Assembly: GCA_027574665.1 (NCBI GenBank)
Contig: CM050690.1
Location: 36,467,857-36,531,856, forward strand
Source of the DNA: Rhynochetos jubatus
Taxonomy: Eukaryota; Chordata; Aves; Eurypygiformes; Rhynochetidae
Direction: 5' to 3'
DNA: 64,000 bases
Shown here: positions 24,144 to 38,271 of the stretch, one piece after another
Layout: every line of letters starts with the position of its first letter
How positions within the stretch are numbered: position 1 is the stretch's first letter
Notes under the pieces: generated by a model
The model's input: only the letters and a program-made list of their open reading frames with translations
Databases searched by the model: none
Told to the model about the DNA's origin: nothing
Program-made: the position numbers and the translations under genes

Positions 24144-27100
24144 TGTTTTCATAACCTGTAAACTAAAGGTAAAGTGGAAAGCACCGGTATAAATAAAAAT
24201 GTAAAGAATATTCCTGAAATAAACTGAAAATATTAACATTATCATTTTTGTAAAGAAACCTCTTTTCTTCAGTGTGCATATGGGTTAATGTAGAGGGTTA
24301 TTGCCTAACAACCATACAGCAGTCAAATCTCATCACCTTCAGCAGGAATAATTTATGGTTTAATCTTACATGCAGGCATATTAAATAAGTATTACTCATC
24401 AGAACTCACTTATTAATAAAACAAGCTGAATTAGCCACCGGAGAATCATATTTGGAAATTCAATGACAATTTTACATTTTTAATAAAGGCTCAGAAATAT
24501 TATTGCAGAGCAGGTGGTAAGAAGAAATGTGGTCAAATTTGACATTCATTAATAATTGAAATGTGGAACGTGACAAAGGTGAAAACTGATATTGATTTTT
24601 CCCCCTCTAATATTTGGATGAGTTCTGAAAAGTAAATAAAATGACATAACAAGACATATCAAGTCACTCTGATTTCTTTGATCACACCTCCCTGTATGCA
24701 CACATATATATATCACTATTTTCCCTATCATGTTTCTGAATAATTCAACACCCATAGTCTTTCCAGTTCAATGCATTATAAAACACACTCAAGCTGAGTT
24801 TCAATCATATTAGACTGAAAGCTGAATTTTTTATGAAGGATTATTTAAAACAAAATGTGTCTTGGGCCCTACAGTCTCTGAAACCAAACAATCCTGAGAG
24901 TTCAGTGAAGAAATGTCAACACTGTGGAGAATTTTTCGATTCAAAAAATTAAAGGAATCCTGTTTGATGTATATTAACCATATCAATATTAACAACCTTC
25001 TGCTGGATTTCAGAAGTGATATGAGAGTGGCAGTGTTATCAGCCTTGTATTTTAACTAGTTGTGAAAGCTCTGAAATACTTGTACTGACACTGAACTTGA
25101 CCTGCCTTTGGGATAGCTGCAGCAGCACTCCTATTGGCTTCAGTAATACTGAAGAATGGCTTCAGGCTCAGTTGTGGTTAAGTTCTTTAGCCTCATTGAA
25201 CTCCAAGCATGCAAGGTTGGCCACCAGCCTCTCCCGATCAAACTCCAGCACACTGTAGGCATCTCCATGGGGGTATGGCTATTAGAGGTCTGTAGTACAC
25301 TCTATCATGCATCTGAGTTTCAGCATTTCCCAACTCTTTATGTCCTCACATTGAATAGGTTTGTGGTCAGGATCTTCTTTACAAGATCTTTATGTTTACA
25401 TCCTTCAGCTACTCAAATGACTGGTTTCCCCTTTCTTGGCCCTATACTGGTGATATCAACACTGGAAACTCCCTGAAAAAGAGCTGGAGCTTTCCATTCC
25501 AATGTGTTTACAAAAGTAAATTCCTTGCTTCTGGAGAAAATCATCTACTCACGCTCTGGCTGTAGGTGCAAATATTAGGGAAAAAATAAAGGAAAAAAAC
25601 ATTTTCTGTTATGTTCACTGCAGCAGATTTCAACCTCAACCTATGTGTCTTCCATTTGAAACTTTAACATAGCTACATACATATCCACACTTAGGTTCTT
25701 TGCAATATCACCTTCCTTCCTTCTGTAGAGCCACTAATAAGCTTGCCTAGGTTTGTAAGAAAACCCTGTTCTCATGGACTTTATCAAGGTCATTTTCTGG
25801 ATTTCATGCTATGCAACTTATCTGGATAATCAGCCCACAGAGTATTGTTTGATAGATTTAACAATCTTCTCAGCAGAATTAGCATTCTTGTCAAAGGGAC
25901 AGGAGGAGATCAAGGGGTCTTCTCTCACATTGTCTGTAAAAAAACCAAAGGCATCTATAAAAATGCCAAAGCAGCAGAACATTTAGAAAAAATATTAACA
26001 ATCAGGAGTTAAGAAGAAGGAAGGGAGTAGAAAAGTTCAAAAGCAGGAGAGAGAAAGTGTGTCAACTAATTAGATTTCCTTCAATATTTTTTTTTTTTAA
26101 GGATGCTTTCATGTTTTGAGATGAGTATCTCTGCTCCAAGGTATTGAGCACAAATAATATTGATTGACTGCAGTTATTTTATGCTCTTGTGCCTTCTGTC
26201 TACTGCAGAACAAGTAACTGTTTGCATGTCCCGTTGACTGTGTTAGCAGAGCAAATGGATGATGCTCTAGGTCTCATTTTGTAATAATGAATTTATATTG
26301 ACTTCAGTAGCCAGAATTAATAAAATCTAGACAAATAACTGAAAAGGTATTCCACAAGGTATTTTGCTTTAATTAGTGAGAAATATTGCAGAAAATATGA
26401 GTCGACTGAGATTTTTAAACATAAAAATATATTATTCTCCATTCATATCTGTCATATATTAATGTTGGAAACATAACTGCAAATTGTGAGTTGTGAGCTA
26501 TTTGGAATTTCAGTGCCATTTCTTGGGGGTTTTAATTATTATTTGTAGGTTTTCATCAGACAGAAAGTATAAAAATGAAAAAGAAAAATTGACTATTTTA
26601 ATTAAAATGAGACAATATCTTAATAAGCAACCACAAGCAGCCACTACTGGGCAAGTTAGATGGTTCTTCTGTGACAGTGCAAACAAGAGCATGTTCCCTT
26701 ATGCAAAAATTGCAGTTAGTTGGTCAACAAAGAGTATTTATTTGTCTGTAATTGTTATCAACTTTTGATGTACTCTTCTATTAGCAAAAGAAGTTTTGAT
26801 AAGTGTAAGGAAAAGTAAACAATAAAGAAAGAGGTGGGAGCTCATGGTTTAAGCTGATAGACTGCAGTATTTGGAAAATAAGTGTCTTTTTGAATTCAAG
26901 TCATCAGTGCACTATAGGCTACAATGTGTTTTTTCTCCACAGCCAAAACCTTAGCCAGTTCTTACTGAGTCAAAAAATGCTCCAAGTACTGAGTATTCCA
27001 TTTCAGTCATCTGAAGGGCTGAACACACTAAAAACTAAACCAAAAACTTCTTCTACACCACTCAGATCAGATTCCTTTAATTTAATCTGGATTAACAGCC

Positions 27101-27738
27101 TTGTGATACCACAGAACCATTTGAGAAACAACACATGGCTTTCTCTCCTGAGTTTTGACGGTTCACCCACACACCCCTACCATGATTCTGGAAGTGTCTG
27201 TGGAATTTCAGGCCTTGTCACACCTTTCTGCCCCATGTTTCACAGGGTGATGTTGTCAGAGATCACAGCTATAGTTTTGAGGCTCTGTTTGTTCTGTGCT
27301 CTTCTTCCAAGGGAAAACACATCAACAGTTTAAGTATATGGTTAGTAGAAAAGTTGTGAAGATAACTCTTTTTATTGAAAACACTTTCACTCTTGTTGCA
27401 ACTTTTTCCTTTCTTCTGGCAAGATTCTTAATACAAATATAAAAAAAAAATTGAAGACCTCAGGATTCTGCAGCATGCTTTGATGTTGTCATGTTATGTG
27501 TTGTCCTCCTTATCAAGGATATAGCAATAATATTTTACGTCCTTACACTACATATGTTACATATAATAATCACACACAAGGTTAGAGAGATGCATGTAAG
27601 ACAAACATCAAAGAACTGTTGGAAACTTCTCAATAGCTCAAGCAACTATTTCCCGTCAAAAGTCCATAGTAAACAGATTTACAGTCTTAGGGCCTGAAAA
27701 ATTCTACTTTTTCACTTGGAAAAACATGTATTTCTTAC

Positions 27739-27931
27739 CTTTTCTGCCACTAATGCTAAGACAGGGATCATTCTCCAGGTGATAAGGCACTTTTCCAAAA
27801 ACGCACTTGTAACTCTTCCCTCCTTGGTGAAAAGTTGCCAAAACTGCCAAAAATTGCTGTCTTTTATCTATACCAGCCCATTGAACCTGGTCTTCCAAGT
27901 AATGCCTCAAGCTATAGTTTGTTTGAAACTC
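27739..27931 (-). other. Candidate coding exon, function unknown
   Basis: On the minus strand this 193-bp segment is open in one frame for 64 codons. It is preceded by an acceptor-like GCATTTCTAG, whose TAG would otherwise be an in-frame stop, and followed by a strong donor-like GTAAGAAAT. The residues look like a soluble protein, with stretches such as YLEDQVQWAGIDKRQQF and KVPYHLENDPC and a balanced charge, unlike the hydrophobic or serine-rich frames common in this AT-rich DNA. I do not recognise the family. Against it, the plus strand is also open across the segment (27716-28027), and no second exon was found nearby. A chance frame remains the more likely explanation. Confidence 0.2.
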
Positions 27932-30883
27932 CTAGAAATGCAGTCATTGGCAGAGATTTTGTGCAGTGAACCCTGGAAGTCTCCCTCTACCTTATTTGAA
28001 ATCTTGAATTTGGACCCTTCAATGTAGCTGCACTTATTTCATTCTGCCTGGCTGTGCTTAATTTGTTCACTTGTGGTTAGAAATTACTGTTCTTAGAAGT
28101 TAACATACTATCCAAAGAGATAAAAATGGATAGTTTAGGAATAATAACTAACTTTCTCTCTTTCTGGAAACCTGCCATTTATATAAAAAGGTACTCCTCC
28201 CCTGTAAATCTAGAAGCTGACCCTTAGTCCTTTATTACAAGAATACTAATTGAGTAGAGAATTGAGTTAGTCAACTGTTATGCAGATTTTTAAAAATGCC
28301 TTCTATATTGTTTTAACCATTGGAAGAAAGATATAGATATTTGCTAGGAAGGCATCCTGTGAGAAATATATCCAATACTATATAATTCCTCATGTGCTAC
28401 ATATCTCACATTACTACTGACATCCTTCCTCTGATTTCTTCACCACCAAGCCAGAAAAAAAGGATAGCAAGTTTGTACTTCTGTATCCAAGAGAAAACTC
28501 AGAGTTTTGTGACATATGACTGAGTATAAGTGAACAGTAACTGAAATTTCCACTGACAGGCACATCTAGGCTGCACATTGTGGAAAATTATGCCTACTGA
28601 TTATAATTCTTCTGGATCCGGAGTCCATCAATGCCTATTATTAAGGACCATGGAGGCATGAACATGAACCACTGTGCACTTGCTATTAGGCTGATCAGAA
28701 TGTCAATCAGACTCTGAGGATCTTAGGAATGGCTTTCAGTGATCACTGCACATATTCATTTCAGTTTGTGAGAGAGCTGCTTTGAGCCACTTCTTTTGTT
28801 CAGTATTTGAGAAGGCACTGTGTATTTCACAGTGCTAGACATGGCATTTATGCCAAATTTTGAATATCTGATTCTGGAAAGAAAATACCAAATTGCTGGA
28901 GAATGAATAATCAGACAGATTATTAACTCTGTAGGAGTCAAGATATCAAATCCTTCAGAACCACTTCAACCAAAAATTGTAGAAAATTAATTTTGATTAA
29001 ATGAGCAGCCAAATACACAACATGTGTGGAACCACTTAGAGATCACTGAACATGTATGAAATCCAGAAAAGCATATTTCATTCTTGAGATAATAATTTTT
29101 TCTTTAAAATGAAGAGAATAAAAGCATCCACACTATCGGGAAAGGTGCAAAGTATTACACTAGTTGATTAAAAAGAAAAAGATGGTTTGTTCACATGTAG
29201 TTCACTATCTAGGTGAAAAACATTTTATCACAAGGAAAAGAAGGAGTTAGCATTTATGATCTGGCCTGGGGATAAATAATAATTTGATGAAGATAGAAGT
29301 AACTTGGTGGTAATAAACAAGGCACAGTCTTTTAAATAGCAGTTCCATGCTTCTCTGAAAGAAAAATTGATGTGTCATTCATAATTTGGCACAAGCTACC
29401 ATACAGAACTGTCAAGAAAAATATATAAAATTATTAAAGTAGAAGTTGCAAATATATGATGTGGTTATTTTCAGACTATTCAGGGATATTGTTCCATTTC
29501 CTGTTCTTTCACGTTGCTGTTTGTCTGAAGTCCTGGGTTCCTCTCATAGATATCCTTAAAAGATGGAAGGTATTCCTCTTCATTTAAAAGAACGAATCTT
29601 ACAAGATACCATGAACCCAATCCAGAAGGTAATCTTTGCAAAAAAATCATCTTGAAAATGTTTTCTGGAGAACAATGAACTGAAGTTGTGATCCCAAAAT
29701 ATCTCCAATACCTGTGCTCCCTTTGGGGATAAAAATGTCAATATTATTTACACTCAGTGACAGATAGCACCAGGAGGAAAAACAGATAATGTGAGTACAG
29801 AAACAGTCTATAGCTCTTTACACTCTATACAGGCTATATCATAATCTAAAACCGTGATGGCAAGAAACAGCCATTTTACATGGCAATCAGAACACTCTAC
29901 AAGCTTTGTAATGAGGGAAAAAAATGGTTACCAATAGCCTCTAAAATACTAAAAATAAAAATGCAAAAATCATACATACATTCCCAGTGCCTATACATAT
30001 CTTTATGATTCCTGTAAGAGCAGTGACTTAATTTTGATTTTCCAACTCAGCACATAGCAAAAAGTTCTCAGCATAGTCAAAGCTGTTAATTGTTGATTTG
30101 TAGACAGACATATTACAGTAATGATGGTAATACTTCCACTCGGTTTTGCGTGCATGAATACTAAAGACTGCAATGACCTCTATCCTGGACAATATCGCTT
30201 GGGTGTCACTTTCAATTTCCCATTCTTCCAATTGTATGTTATTTTTATTATGAGATTAATATACATATGTAAGGCATATCTGAAAGTGAATTACAGTCAT
30301 AAACATTATGTATAGGTATAAAAAAGTATTGATTAAGTAGTGATTCCAGTATGAAAAGACATTTCTATGGGTGTAAGAGGCAAAGTGCACAATAAAGCAG
30401 ACAAGACTTTAAGAACTACACTCACTCACTAACACTTTTCACTGTCTGGAACAATCTAAGTGGCAGAGGAGCAGGCCCTGAGGAACTGGCCATCCTGTGA
30501 TAAATGCTTCATTCTCCTCGCAGACAGTCTGACTACAGGGAGCAGTGTTGTATCATGGTGCAGAAAAGTGCAGGCTTTGGCATACCTGCCAGTATCCTGA
30601 ACACAAAATTGAGATGGCTAAATTTGCATGTGTGGACATACTTTGCATAAGAAGGGAAACAACTGAGAGATGGACAGGGGGAAAAAAAAAAAAGGAGCAA
30701 ATGCACTCTCCATTCCTTTATACTTTCTTTGAGAGGTCAAGGCTCTTTCTCACAACAGTTCATAATTTTGTTCCAGCTTGTACATTCCTAGTCTTGCTCT
30801 CCCTGAATGAATTGATTTTCATTCTTCATTCTGTTTCAAGTCAATCAACCTGGTTTTTTTCATCCATTTTTACATAACATTAC

Positions 30884-31170
30884 CTGCACTGGGTCAGATC
30901 AAAGGTCTACCTTCTGTAGCATCCTTCTCCTGACAGGGGGCCTAGGGAGGAGTATAAATGCAGGGCAAGCACACAATGATACTTCCTTAAAATACTCTCC
31001 TTCCTTCTGGGGGTTTATGTTTCAGAGACGTGAACGACACATAACATATTTATATGCATTTTTGTTCAATATATTATTCTTCCATGAGTTTTTCTGTCCA
31101 TTTTCTGATCCCGAACAGACATATAGCATCAACAACATCCTGTGGCAATGAAGACCACAGACAAAATCAC
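30884..31170 (-). mobile_element. Ancient CR1-like LINE 3' region, minus strand
   Basis: The plus strand carries CACTGGGTCAGATCAAAGGT, then GGCCTAGGGAGGAGTATAAA and GGGCAAGCACACAATGATAC, and later CATCAACAACATCCTGTGGC. I associate these blocks, in this order, with an old amniote CR1-type family also seen in turtles and crocodiles. They lie in reverse complement, so the element is on the minus strand. Divergence is heavy. The family assignment is from memory. Confidence 0.6.
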
Positions 31171-31646
31171 AGACTACTAAAGGTCTGCCCTCCTTTGCCT
31201 GGAATGGTACTGTCTACGTCTGCTGTTCATCCTGCTCACTTCTGGAGAAAAGATGTAACATAGATCTCCTGTCAGTACATCAGAATAAGAACTAACACAC
31301 AAATTGGCAAACAATACCTTACTATGTGTCCCTGACCTAGACAGTGAATTGCAGTTCACAAAAGTTATGTCTTTGTGTCTAGACCAGCATGGGTATTGTT
31401 GGCACAGGACTTTTGTGTGGGCAAATGCATCAAAGATTGCCTACTTAGCTGCTCTGCTTGCATTGTTGTAATGAGGAAGAGCAGTTTTGCCAAAATCCCA
31501 TCATTTCCCCTAAATATTGTGTCCAAGAAGAAAGATGATACACAAATAATAGGTCACATTAAATTAAAAATAAATCAAAAATATCCGGTTAAATTAAGGA
31601 GGATAAATGGTGATGGATGGAAAAATGGTAAAAAATACTATTTGGG

Positions 31647-31670
31647 TTTTTTTTTTTGTTGTTGTTGTTT
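31647..31670. repeat. T11 followed by (GTT)n
   Basis: Eleven T residues run directly into four GTT units. Simple sequence repeat. Confidence 0.85.
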
Positions 31671-34600
31671 GTTAGTTTTAAATCCATAATATCTCATCTA
31701 ATAATCATATCCATTTGCAGGGCTATGTGTGAAAATAATGGTCATGTCAAGAATATATATTCTTGGAATTTATGTGAAAATACACACAGCAGATAATTTC
31801 TGCATAAATTCTTATTCTTTGTAATTTGTCAAATGCTGTATAGCCTGTTGTAAGGTCATATATTATGAACAGTGAGACTCTTTTTTATTTTAAATAAACA
31901 CTTACTTTACTTGCCATACTCCAAATTCTTTCTTGCCCCACGCACTGTTTGCTATCCTACTAGTCTGTTAAAAATACAATTTGAATTACTCTATACTGTC
32001 CCTACCTCCACTTCTTGTCCAAATAAATGAAGAGAATATATATATCCATACATTCATACTTACATTGTTATACATGCATTATGTAAAACATTAATCAGCA
32101 TTAGAGTTAAAACTCCTCCTTACTTGCTTTGAAATGTCTCAATTTTCAATGTAGGACTAATAGACCTCTACAGTGTGTTATAGCTGAAGTTATATTTAAA
32201 TACTGTTACCTAGTAAAGACTTCTTTCAAAGCATCAGTGATGTTGTTTCCATTCACCAGATGGATGTGAGGAGACTTTTCCTGTGTTTTTCTTTTGTCGT
32301 AGGACAACCATATATTCATCCTCTTCAGTCCTTGCTGGGGTAAAGATCTTTAGTTTCACAAAATGTTTTTTGGGTGAAATATTTTTTCCAGTGAAAGCCA
32401 GTAGAATGTGTATGGAGAAAAGCCCCTTGTCAAGGAAAGGAAGGAATAACCTATCCAAATCTATTGAAGTTTGTTGGCAGTCTAGTCTCAATCAACTAAA
32501 CACTTTTCCATTATACCTTCCTCCAAAGGCCAAATATTCCCTTCTTCAGATCAGAATTTATACCCTGAAACCCTAAGACAAAAGGACTGCTTACACTCCC
32601 TAATCCCTATCAGAAATGCCTTTGCCACATCACTGTCCAATAAACATACAACAGTAGCTAGTCTTTGAGTTGAGAAACATTTCTACCTTCTTTGCTTGGA
32701 CAGTATGCATTCACTCTTGGAAATGAAACAGTGCATTTTCTGCTCTCTGTAGCAGCTTGCTTAATCTCTGACATTCCTTAGCAGAGGCACTAGTTTGTTA
32801 ACACTTCCACTTCCAGATGTTCTTCTGCACAAGTATATCTACAGATAATGTGATGAAAAATTGACATCAGTAACCATCTTTTGCATGGGCTATGTATGTT
32901 TAAAAGCTGAGTAAATAGGTTATGGCATGGCAGTTTCTAAATGTGGATAAAATATACCAAAACTTCTTTAGCCATCTTACCTTTCCATACCATAATTTGG
33001 AAGAGCCACTCCTGAGGATGTTTGCTTCAGCAGCCGCTTTTGGTTTTGCCTTCTCCCAGAATAAGGGATGTGGATTAGGCACTAGCTTGCAAGGCTCAGC
33101 CTCATTTGGACTACCCAAGAGATTTATGTGACAAAATCTGATATATCTACAAGTATATTAAAAATATTTGTTCTTTTAACATTGATATAAATGTTTGTCC
33201 AGTTATTGATAGTATGTGGCCAAGTCTTAGTAAATGTCTGAGGGATTTATTTTCAGTTCTTCTGCCTCTCGCGGTCTTGATGAGAGTCAAGGGATCCTAT
33301 GCTTTGGATGCTTTTACACAGACAGTTGAATAGCTGAAATAGGTTTAAGGATGTTCTGGCAAGATAAGAAGAGAAGGCAAGAAACACTTTTTTGGTTAAT
33401 TTTGCAGTTTGAGGCTTCCATCATCAACCTAAGAGGATACAAAGCATGTATATATGTCTCAGTACAGAGGAGGAAATAATGAGACTCAAAGACTGTCTTA
33501 ACACTAAAGCATTTTAATAATTCTAGTTGTCATTATAATTGTTCCAGTGCAGGTTACCAAGATCATCATGTCATTCATGCTTTATGTTGCAAGTGATACT
33601 GTGTACAACATGACATTTTGGCCTGTCATGGCACTTCTTCCATTTCCAATACTGTTGGCACCTTAATACTGCAAGCCACATGTTATCAAACAGCTTTACA
33701 GTATGAGTGTGCCAAGACATTTAACAGGTTACAAACAAGAGTAAGAAATGAAAAACCAAATGTAAAGTTGTTTGCACTTCCCTACACTATGCAGAAATTG
33801 AAATGAAACACTGAAAAAATGGTTTTTGTAGTTCTGATAGAGTTTGTTATCTAGTTCTATGGAAATTAACTCACGTTACAAGCCAGGTGTTCAACCACTG
33901 TAAGTCAGTGTACTTCTCATGATGTCAGTGGTGTTATGATAACCTAAAATCTTTGCAGATATGAATATCTATTACACTGTCCATATTGCTGTCCATATCT
34001 GTATTCTGATACTCCTGGGAACTCAACTCTGTGTTAGAGAAATCAATGTTAGCTCCGGTGAAATAAATGGATATTGTTATAAAGCCTCATGCAAGGCCCT
34101 CAGCACCTAGGCAATACCTTATTTAGCTTGTTCTAAAGTCTACCCTAAAGATTATAATTGTTCAGATACTTCCAGGACTGCAGGTAGTTTGTGAAGATAA
34201 CAGGCATGTAAGGCTTTGTTAACTTATCATTCCCCCTACCCCCTGATGCTGTTAGCCCATATTAGTAAGCAGATATGCAATAATGATTCTGTGAAGATAC
34301 TAGCAAAATGTATATTTGGCTAATGACCCTAGGACCCTTATACTGTGTGAGAATAAAATGTTATATACAGAATTACATTTTCACATGCAACAAGAAGTCA
34401 GCAAATCTGGCTTGTATTATAAATATTTTCATCTCTCCTCTGAGGATATGTTTGAGTGTTACAAGAAAACCCTAAACAATACTTTGACAATTTTTCAAAC
34501 ACCTTGCCATTGTATTTGGAGCCTATTAATAATACCAGATCATTAGACTCGGAATTAGTGACAGTTCAAAAATCATGTGAAGCTCTCAGATTATTATTAA

Positions 34601-35764
34601 TTTCTGTTGACTTGTCCTCCATTACTTTGTCTTTACAAATATCTCTTACACCTGGCCTAAGAGATATAGAATGATATAAATCAGAGTCCTAGGGTTTCAA
34701 ATTTGCTAGGAGACTGGCCAGACTGCAGACCAGTGAGGAATTCCCTCTCATCTCTTATTCAATATTTAGGCAGCTAAACTAACATAAGAAAAAAAGTCAA
34801 CACAATAAAAATACTGTCTGCAGTCGCCATAGCATGAAAGGACAGTATACCACAACAGAACAATGTGATGTACATTCAAAGCACACAGACTGTTAAATTT
34901 CATAATATGAGCTTTACACCAGGACTCAGCCAAAAAATTATTGATTTTATTTTTTAACATTACTAAAATGTAGTTTGTAGTCTACAGTCTGCAGCTACAA
35001 ATAAATGCTATTTGGTACAAATTTCTAATTTTATTTCAATCCAGGAAATTACAACCTGTTATAGTATTAGTTCAAGGAAAGAATGCTCACTTACTAGTAT
35101 TACATGCAGCAAGTCTTCCTATCCTACTCTGAATGTATTTGTAAGTGTCAATCAGCTCTAGCTATGATTCAGCTTAAGTGTCTGACACAGTTACTGCCTG
35201 AATTATTTGGTTTTTTCTATGTCATTACTGTGGTCTTAAAAAAAGGTTGAGATCTAAGTAGTCAAAAAATGCAGTTGAGTTATAAGGTTCAATATCTGTT
35301 TGCTTTGTAGGATAGAACACTTCTTAAAGTCTGTGCTTTTAACAATTTCAAGTACACTATTAAATGACGCCTTCTTAGATGGATGCCTAAGACACACACT
35401 GTTTCCAGCAGGTCTTTACCTCAGCATTAATCTAATGAAGGATAGGCTAGAAAAAATGTTTGTGTAAATCTTAATGGAAAACCTGTTTTTCTGTGTATTT
35501 TTTTGATTGAAAGTGTGAAGAAAGTAGCTTCTCGCAGCAGTTCTTGTCAACAAGATAATAAGTTAACATCTCTGTGTAGAATAAGGAGTGATTACTCTCC
35601 TGTGCAGCTCAGAGGGGAAACCCACTTAAAATCTCTTGGAGGTGTCACCTAAAGAAGACAAAAAAAGCAGGAAACACACAGAACAGTTGTCTAAGGGGTT
35701 CTGAATGGTTTGTGTCACACAGGCATGTGTCTGTGTGTTGACAAATAAATAATGTTTATCATTT

Positions 35765-36060
35765 ATGTTTAAACACATCTATATATACACACATAAACAC
35801 AGAAGATACAATACAGATATGTACACTCACATGCATACAGCATATGTATCTGTGCATATGTGTAGTGTGCTGAGATGTATACACATACATTTCATTTTGC
35901 ATGTGTATTTACATATATTTGCATGCCATACTCCTTTTTTACGTATGTTATATTCAGGTATACAGACAGATAAATATTTTAGAGAGAGGAGGAATAGGTG
36001 TACTTTCTGTATGTTAACCATGCATACATGCACGTGAGCATGCACACAACACACACAGAT
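35765..36060. repeat. Degenerate CA/TA-rich alternating tract
   Basis: The segment is dominated by interrupted ACAC, ATATAT, GCATGC and CATATG steps, with long runs of alternating purine and pyrimidine. It reads as a decayed dinucleotide or tetranucleotide microsatellite. The open frames across it on both strands (for example 35765-36037) are a by-product of the low-complexity composition. Confidence 0.65.
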
Positions 36061-36095
36061 ACAATTTTCCATTACTCGTTTCCTTGTGCAACATA

Positions 36096-36265
36096 AACAA
36101 GGCTTGTGTTTATCCCTGAGGGTTAATTTGGTCAGACGTCACTTTATGCCTGGTGTTAATATTTTATTCCAAATGCCATATCACCTTTTATGTTTTATTT
36201 ATGGTGATCTTCCTCTCTCAACCAAGGCAGTCACTGCAGGGAGAAAAGGCACTTATAATTCTTTT
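36096..36265 (+). repeat. Unnamed dispersed repeat, copy A
   Basis: This copy aligns by eye with 39085-39272 over about 170-190 bp in the same orientation. The shared blocks, in order, are ACAAGGC, GGGTTAATTT, TTAATATTT, then GCCATATCA-CTTTTAT-TTTTATTTAT-GTGATC with three single-base differences, then TCTCAA and a purine-rich end. I cannot assign it to a known family. It is neither CR1 nor one of the LTR families seen in this window. Confidence 0.6.
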
Positions 36266-38271
36266 CTTTTCCCTTTGTAACACATACTTTTGGCCCTTAA
36301 GAAAAAGTACAGACTTTGAAAGAGAGAAAAAAAGACAGGGAGAAAGAAAAAAAATCCTCATATTTTGGAAATTCTTTCCAGGAAGTTGACTAAGAACCAG
36401 CTTTTCTTCACTGAGTAGGAGATGTAGCTATAATTAAGAAAAAAGTTTAATGAATCTGTCTTTAGATGGGACACAACTTGTATACTACTTTTGAATTGAA
36501 CACTGAATGTGAAAAAGCAGAGATGAAACTTGGAAAAGGAAGACAAGAGTTTGGATATATGAATAACAAACATTTTTTCATAAACTTTCAATAAATTCAC
36601 CTGCAGCACTACTAGACCAACCTATCAGATACATGATTGCTATTTAAAGGCTTAGAATCCTTACAATTTTTTTTTCCCCTTGAATAGCTGCCAGTTGGAA
36701 CTGGGAATCAAAGACTACGTTCTGTCTAGTGTAATACTACCACTGAATACTTGGTTTTTCTTCTGCCAATATTAATGGACAAGAAAGATGACCTAAACAA
36801 ATATTTTAGAAATATCTTCCTTTTTTACAAACTGAAGCAAGGATTACATAAATTCTGAAAAGTCTGAATTCCTAGCAAAACATTATTAAGATTCTCTCAA
36901 TGTGTTTTTTTCTTTCAATCTTCTATCTCTTCACCTCAATGCAACCTGATCTTTACATGTCAATCATGCTTTTATTTAAATCATGTGTGTGTGTATGCAT
37001 GTGTGTATAAGCTACTAAAGGCACTGCATTCTGTGACATGGACACAGCTTGCTTGCTTGCTTAATACTGCTTTGTTGTCTTGGCAAGTCTTCAGTTTTGA
37101 TAGTCTAGCAAAATGGTCTACTGAGATCATATATATTATGGGAAATTCTCTAGTCATCACCAAACAACTGAAATGTCATTACTCTGAAATTCCAAAAATA
37201 AATGTTAAATCAGTCTGCTCAGTAAAAACTGTTAAGTCCCAGATTGGATATTAGCACAGAAAAAAATTCCCATAGTAGCTGAAGAGAAGTAAGGGTGGGA
37301 CAGAACCCAACAAGAAGTCTGTTGAGACTTTGTATGAATTCATGCTGACAGGCTTCTCTGCATTTAATTAGCTGCTAGTCAGTTTTATGCATCAGTCAGA
37401 CTGCAATATAGAACCACTGGCACGGTCTGAGGTAGATGTAACAGTGCACCACGCTGGACTTAGTCCCAGCTTTAGGATGAATGTGTGAATGCACATGATA
37501 ATAAAGAATTGACTACTCCACCATGGGTGCAGTTTATTCATTCATTTCCACATTCAGGTGATTTGAAGAGCAGAGGTCTAGACAGTCCCCATTACTTTCT
37601 GTTCATTCTGTATTCACCAAAGAATACCTGGTCCCAATGAATAATCTATTCTACTGTACATATGTCTTTAAGGAAATCATTAACTTACTCAATAAGAAAC
37701 ATATTCAGCTGCTCTTTTTTGTTTTGATACATGCAGCTATGTCTTGAGTGATGGGCACCTGTGTGTGTGTGTGAAGATAGGAAAGACAGACTTGGAGAAA
37801 ATAAGTTATTCATAAAATTCATGTGTAATAAGTTATGTCATCATCAAGAAAAAAATTAATACTGTTGTGGCTATTGCATATTATGCAGGGAATCAAAGCA
37901 TGATATCATAGTTCATAAAAGTTTATTTTTGCTGCAGAAGCACAAAAAATGCTTTGTTGAAGACAGGCCACGTCCTACATGGGTTATGCTTGATTATGTG
38001 AAAAGGATTTGACTCAAAAGGAAATTACTGTTATACCTAAGCACTTTAAATGAAAATATAAATAAAGCCAGAAAATAATTCAGAATTCCTTCCTACCCAT
38101 TTCCTTATGTGAGCACAACTGTGGACAAGACAAAGATGAAACTCTGACTAACATGGACTTTAAACCCCTGAACTTCTTCAGGTATTTTTGTGGAGTTTCA
38201 CTCACCATTTAGTGAGCTAAACAATTTTTTTTTTTTTAACTCAGTAAAGTGACAGGCCCAAGTTTTCAAGG
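36266..38271. other. Unique AT-rich DNA, no gene recognised
   Basis: No repeat family or exon was recognised. Short GT-rich patches occur near 36983-37008 and 37759-37773. Confidence 0.5.

Larger units (their letters stand above)
23321..30883. other. Unique AT-rich DNA with one weak exon candidate
   Basis: The longest stretch without a recognised repeat. A 19-bp direct repeat with period 28 lies at 24097-24143. The plus-strand frame at 26890-27333 (147 codons) shows no recognisable domain and no splice context. The only segment with an exon-like structure is the minus-strand piece at 27739-27931, listed separately. Confidence 0.5.
31171..36095. other. Unique AT-rich DNA with simple repeats
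   Basis: No exon was recognised. A T tract followed by GTT repeats lies at 31647-31670. A degenerate CA/TA-rich tract at 35765-36060 is listed separately. Confidence 0.5.

Noticed and set aside
26890-27333. Plus-strand open frame of 147 codons
   Set aside because: No domain, no start context, no splice signals in useful places, and serine/leucine-rich residues expected from random AT-rich DNA.
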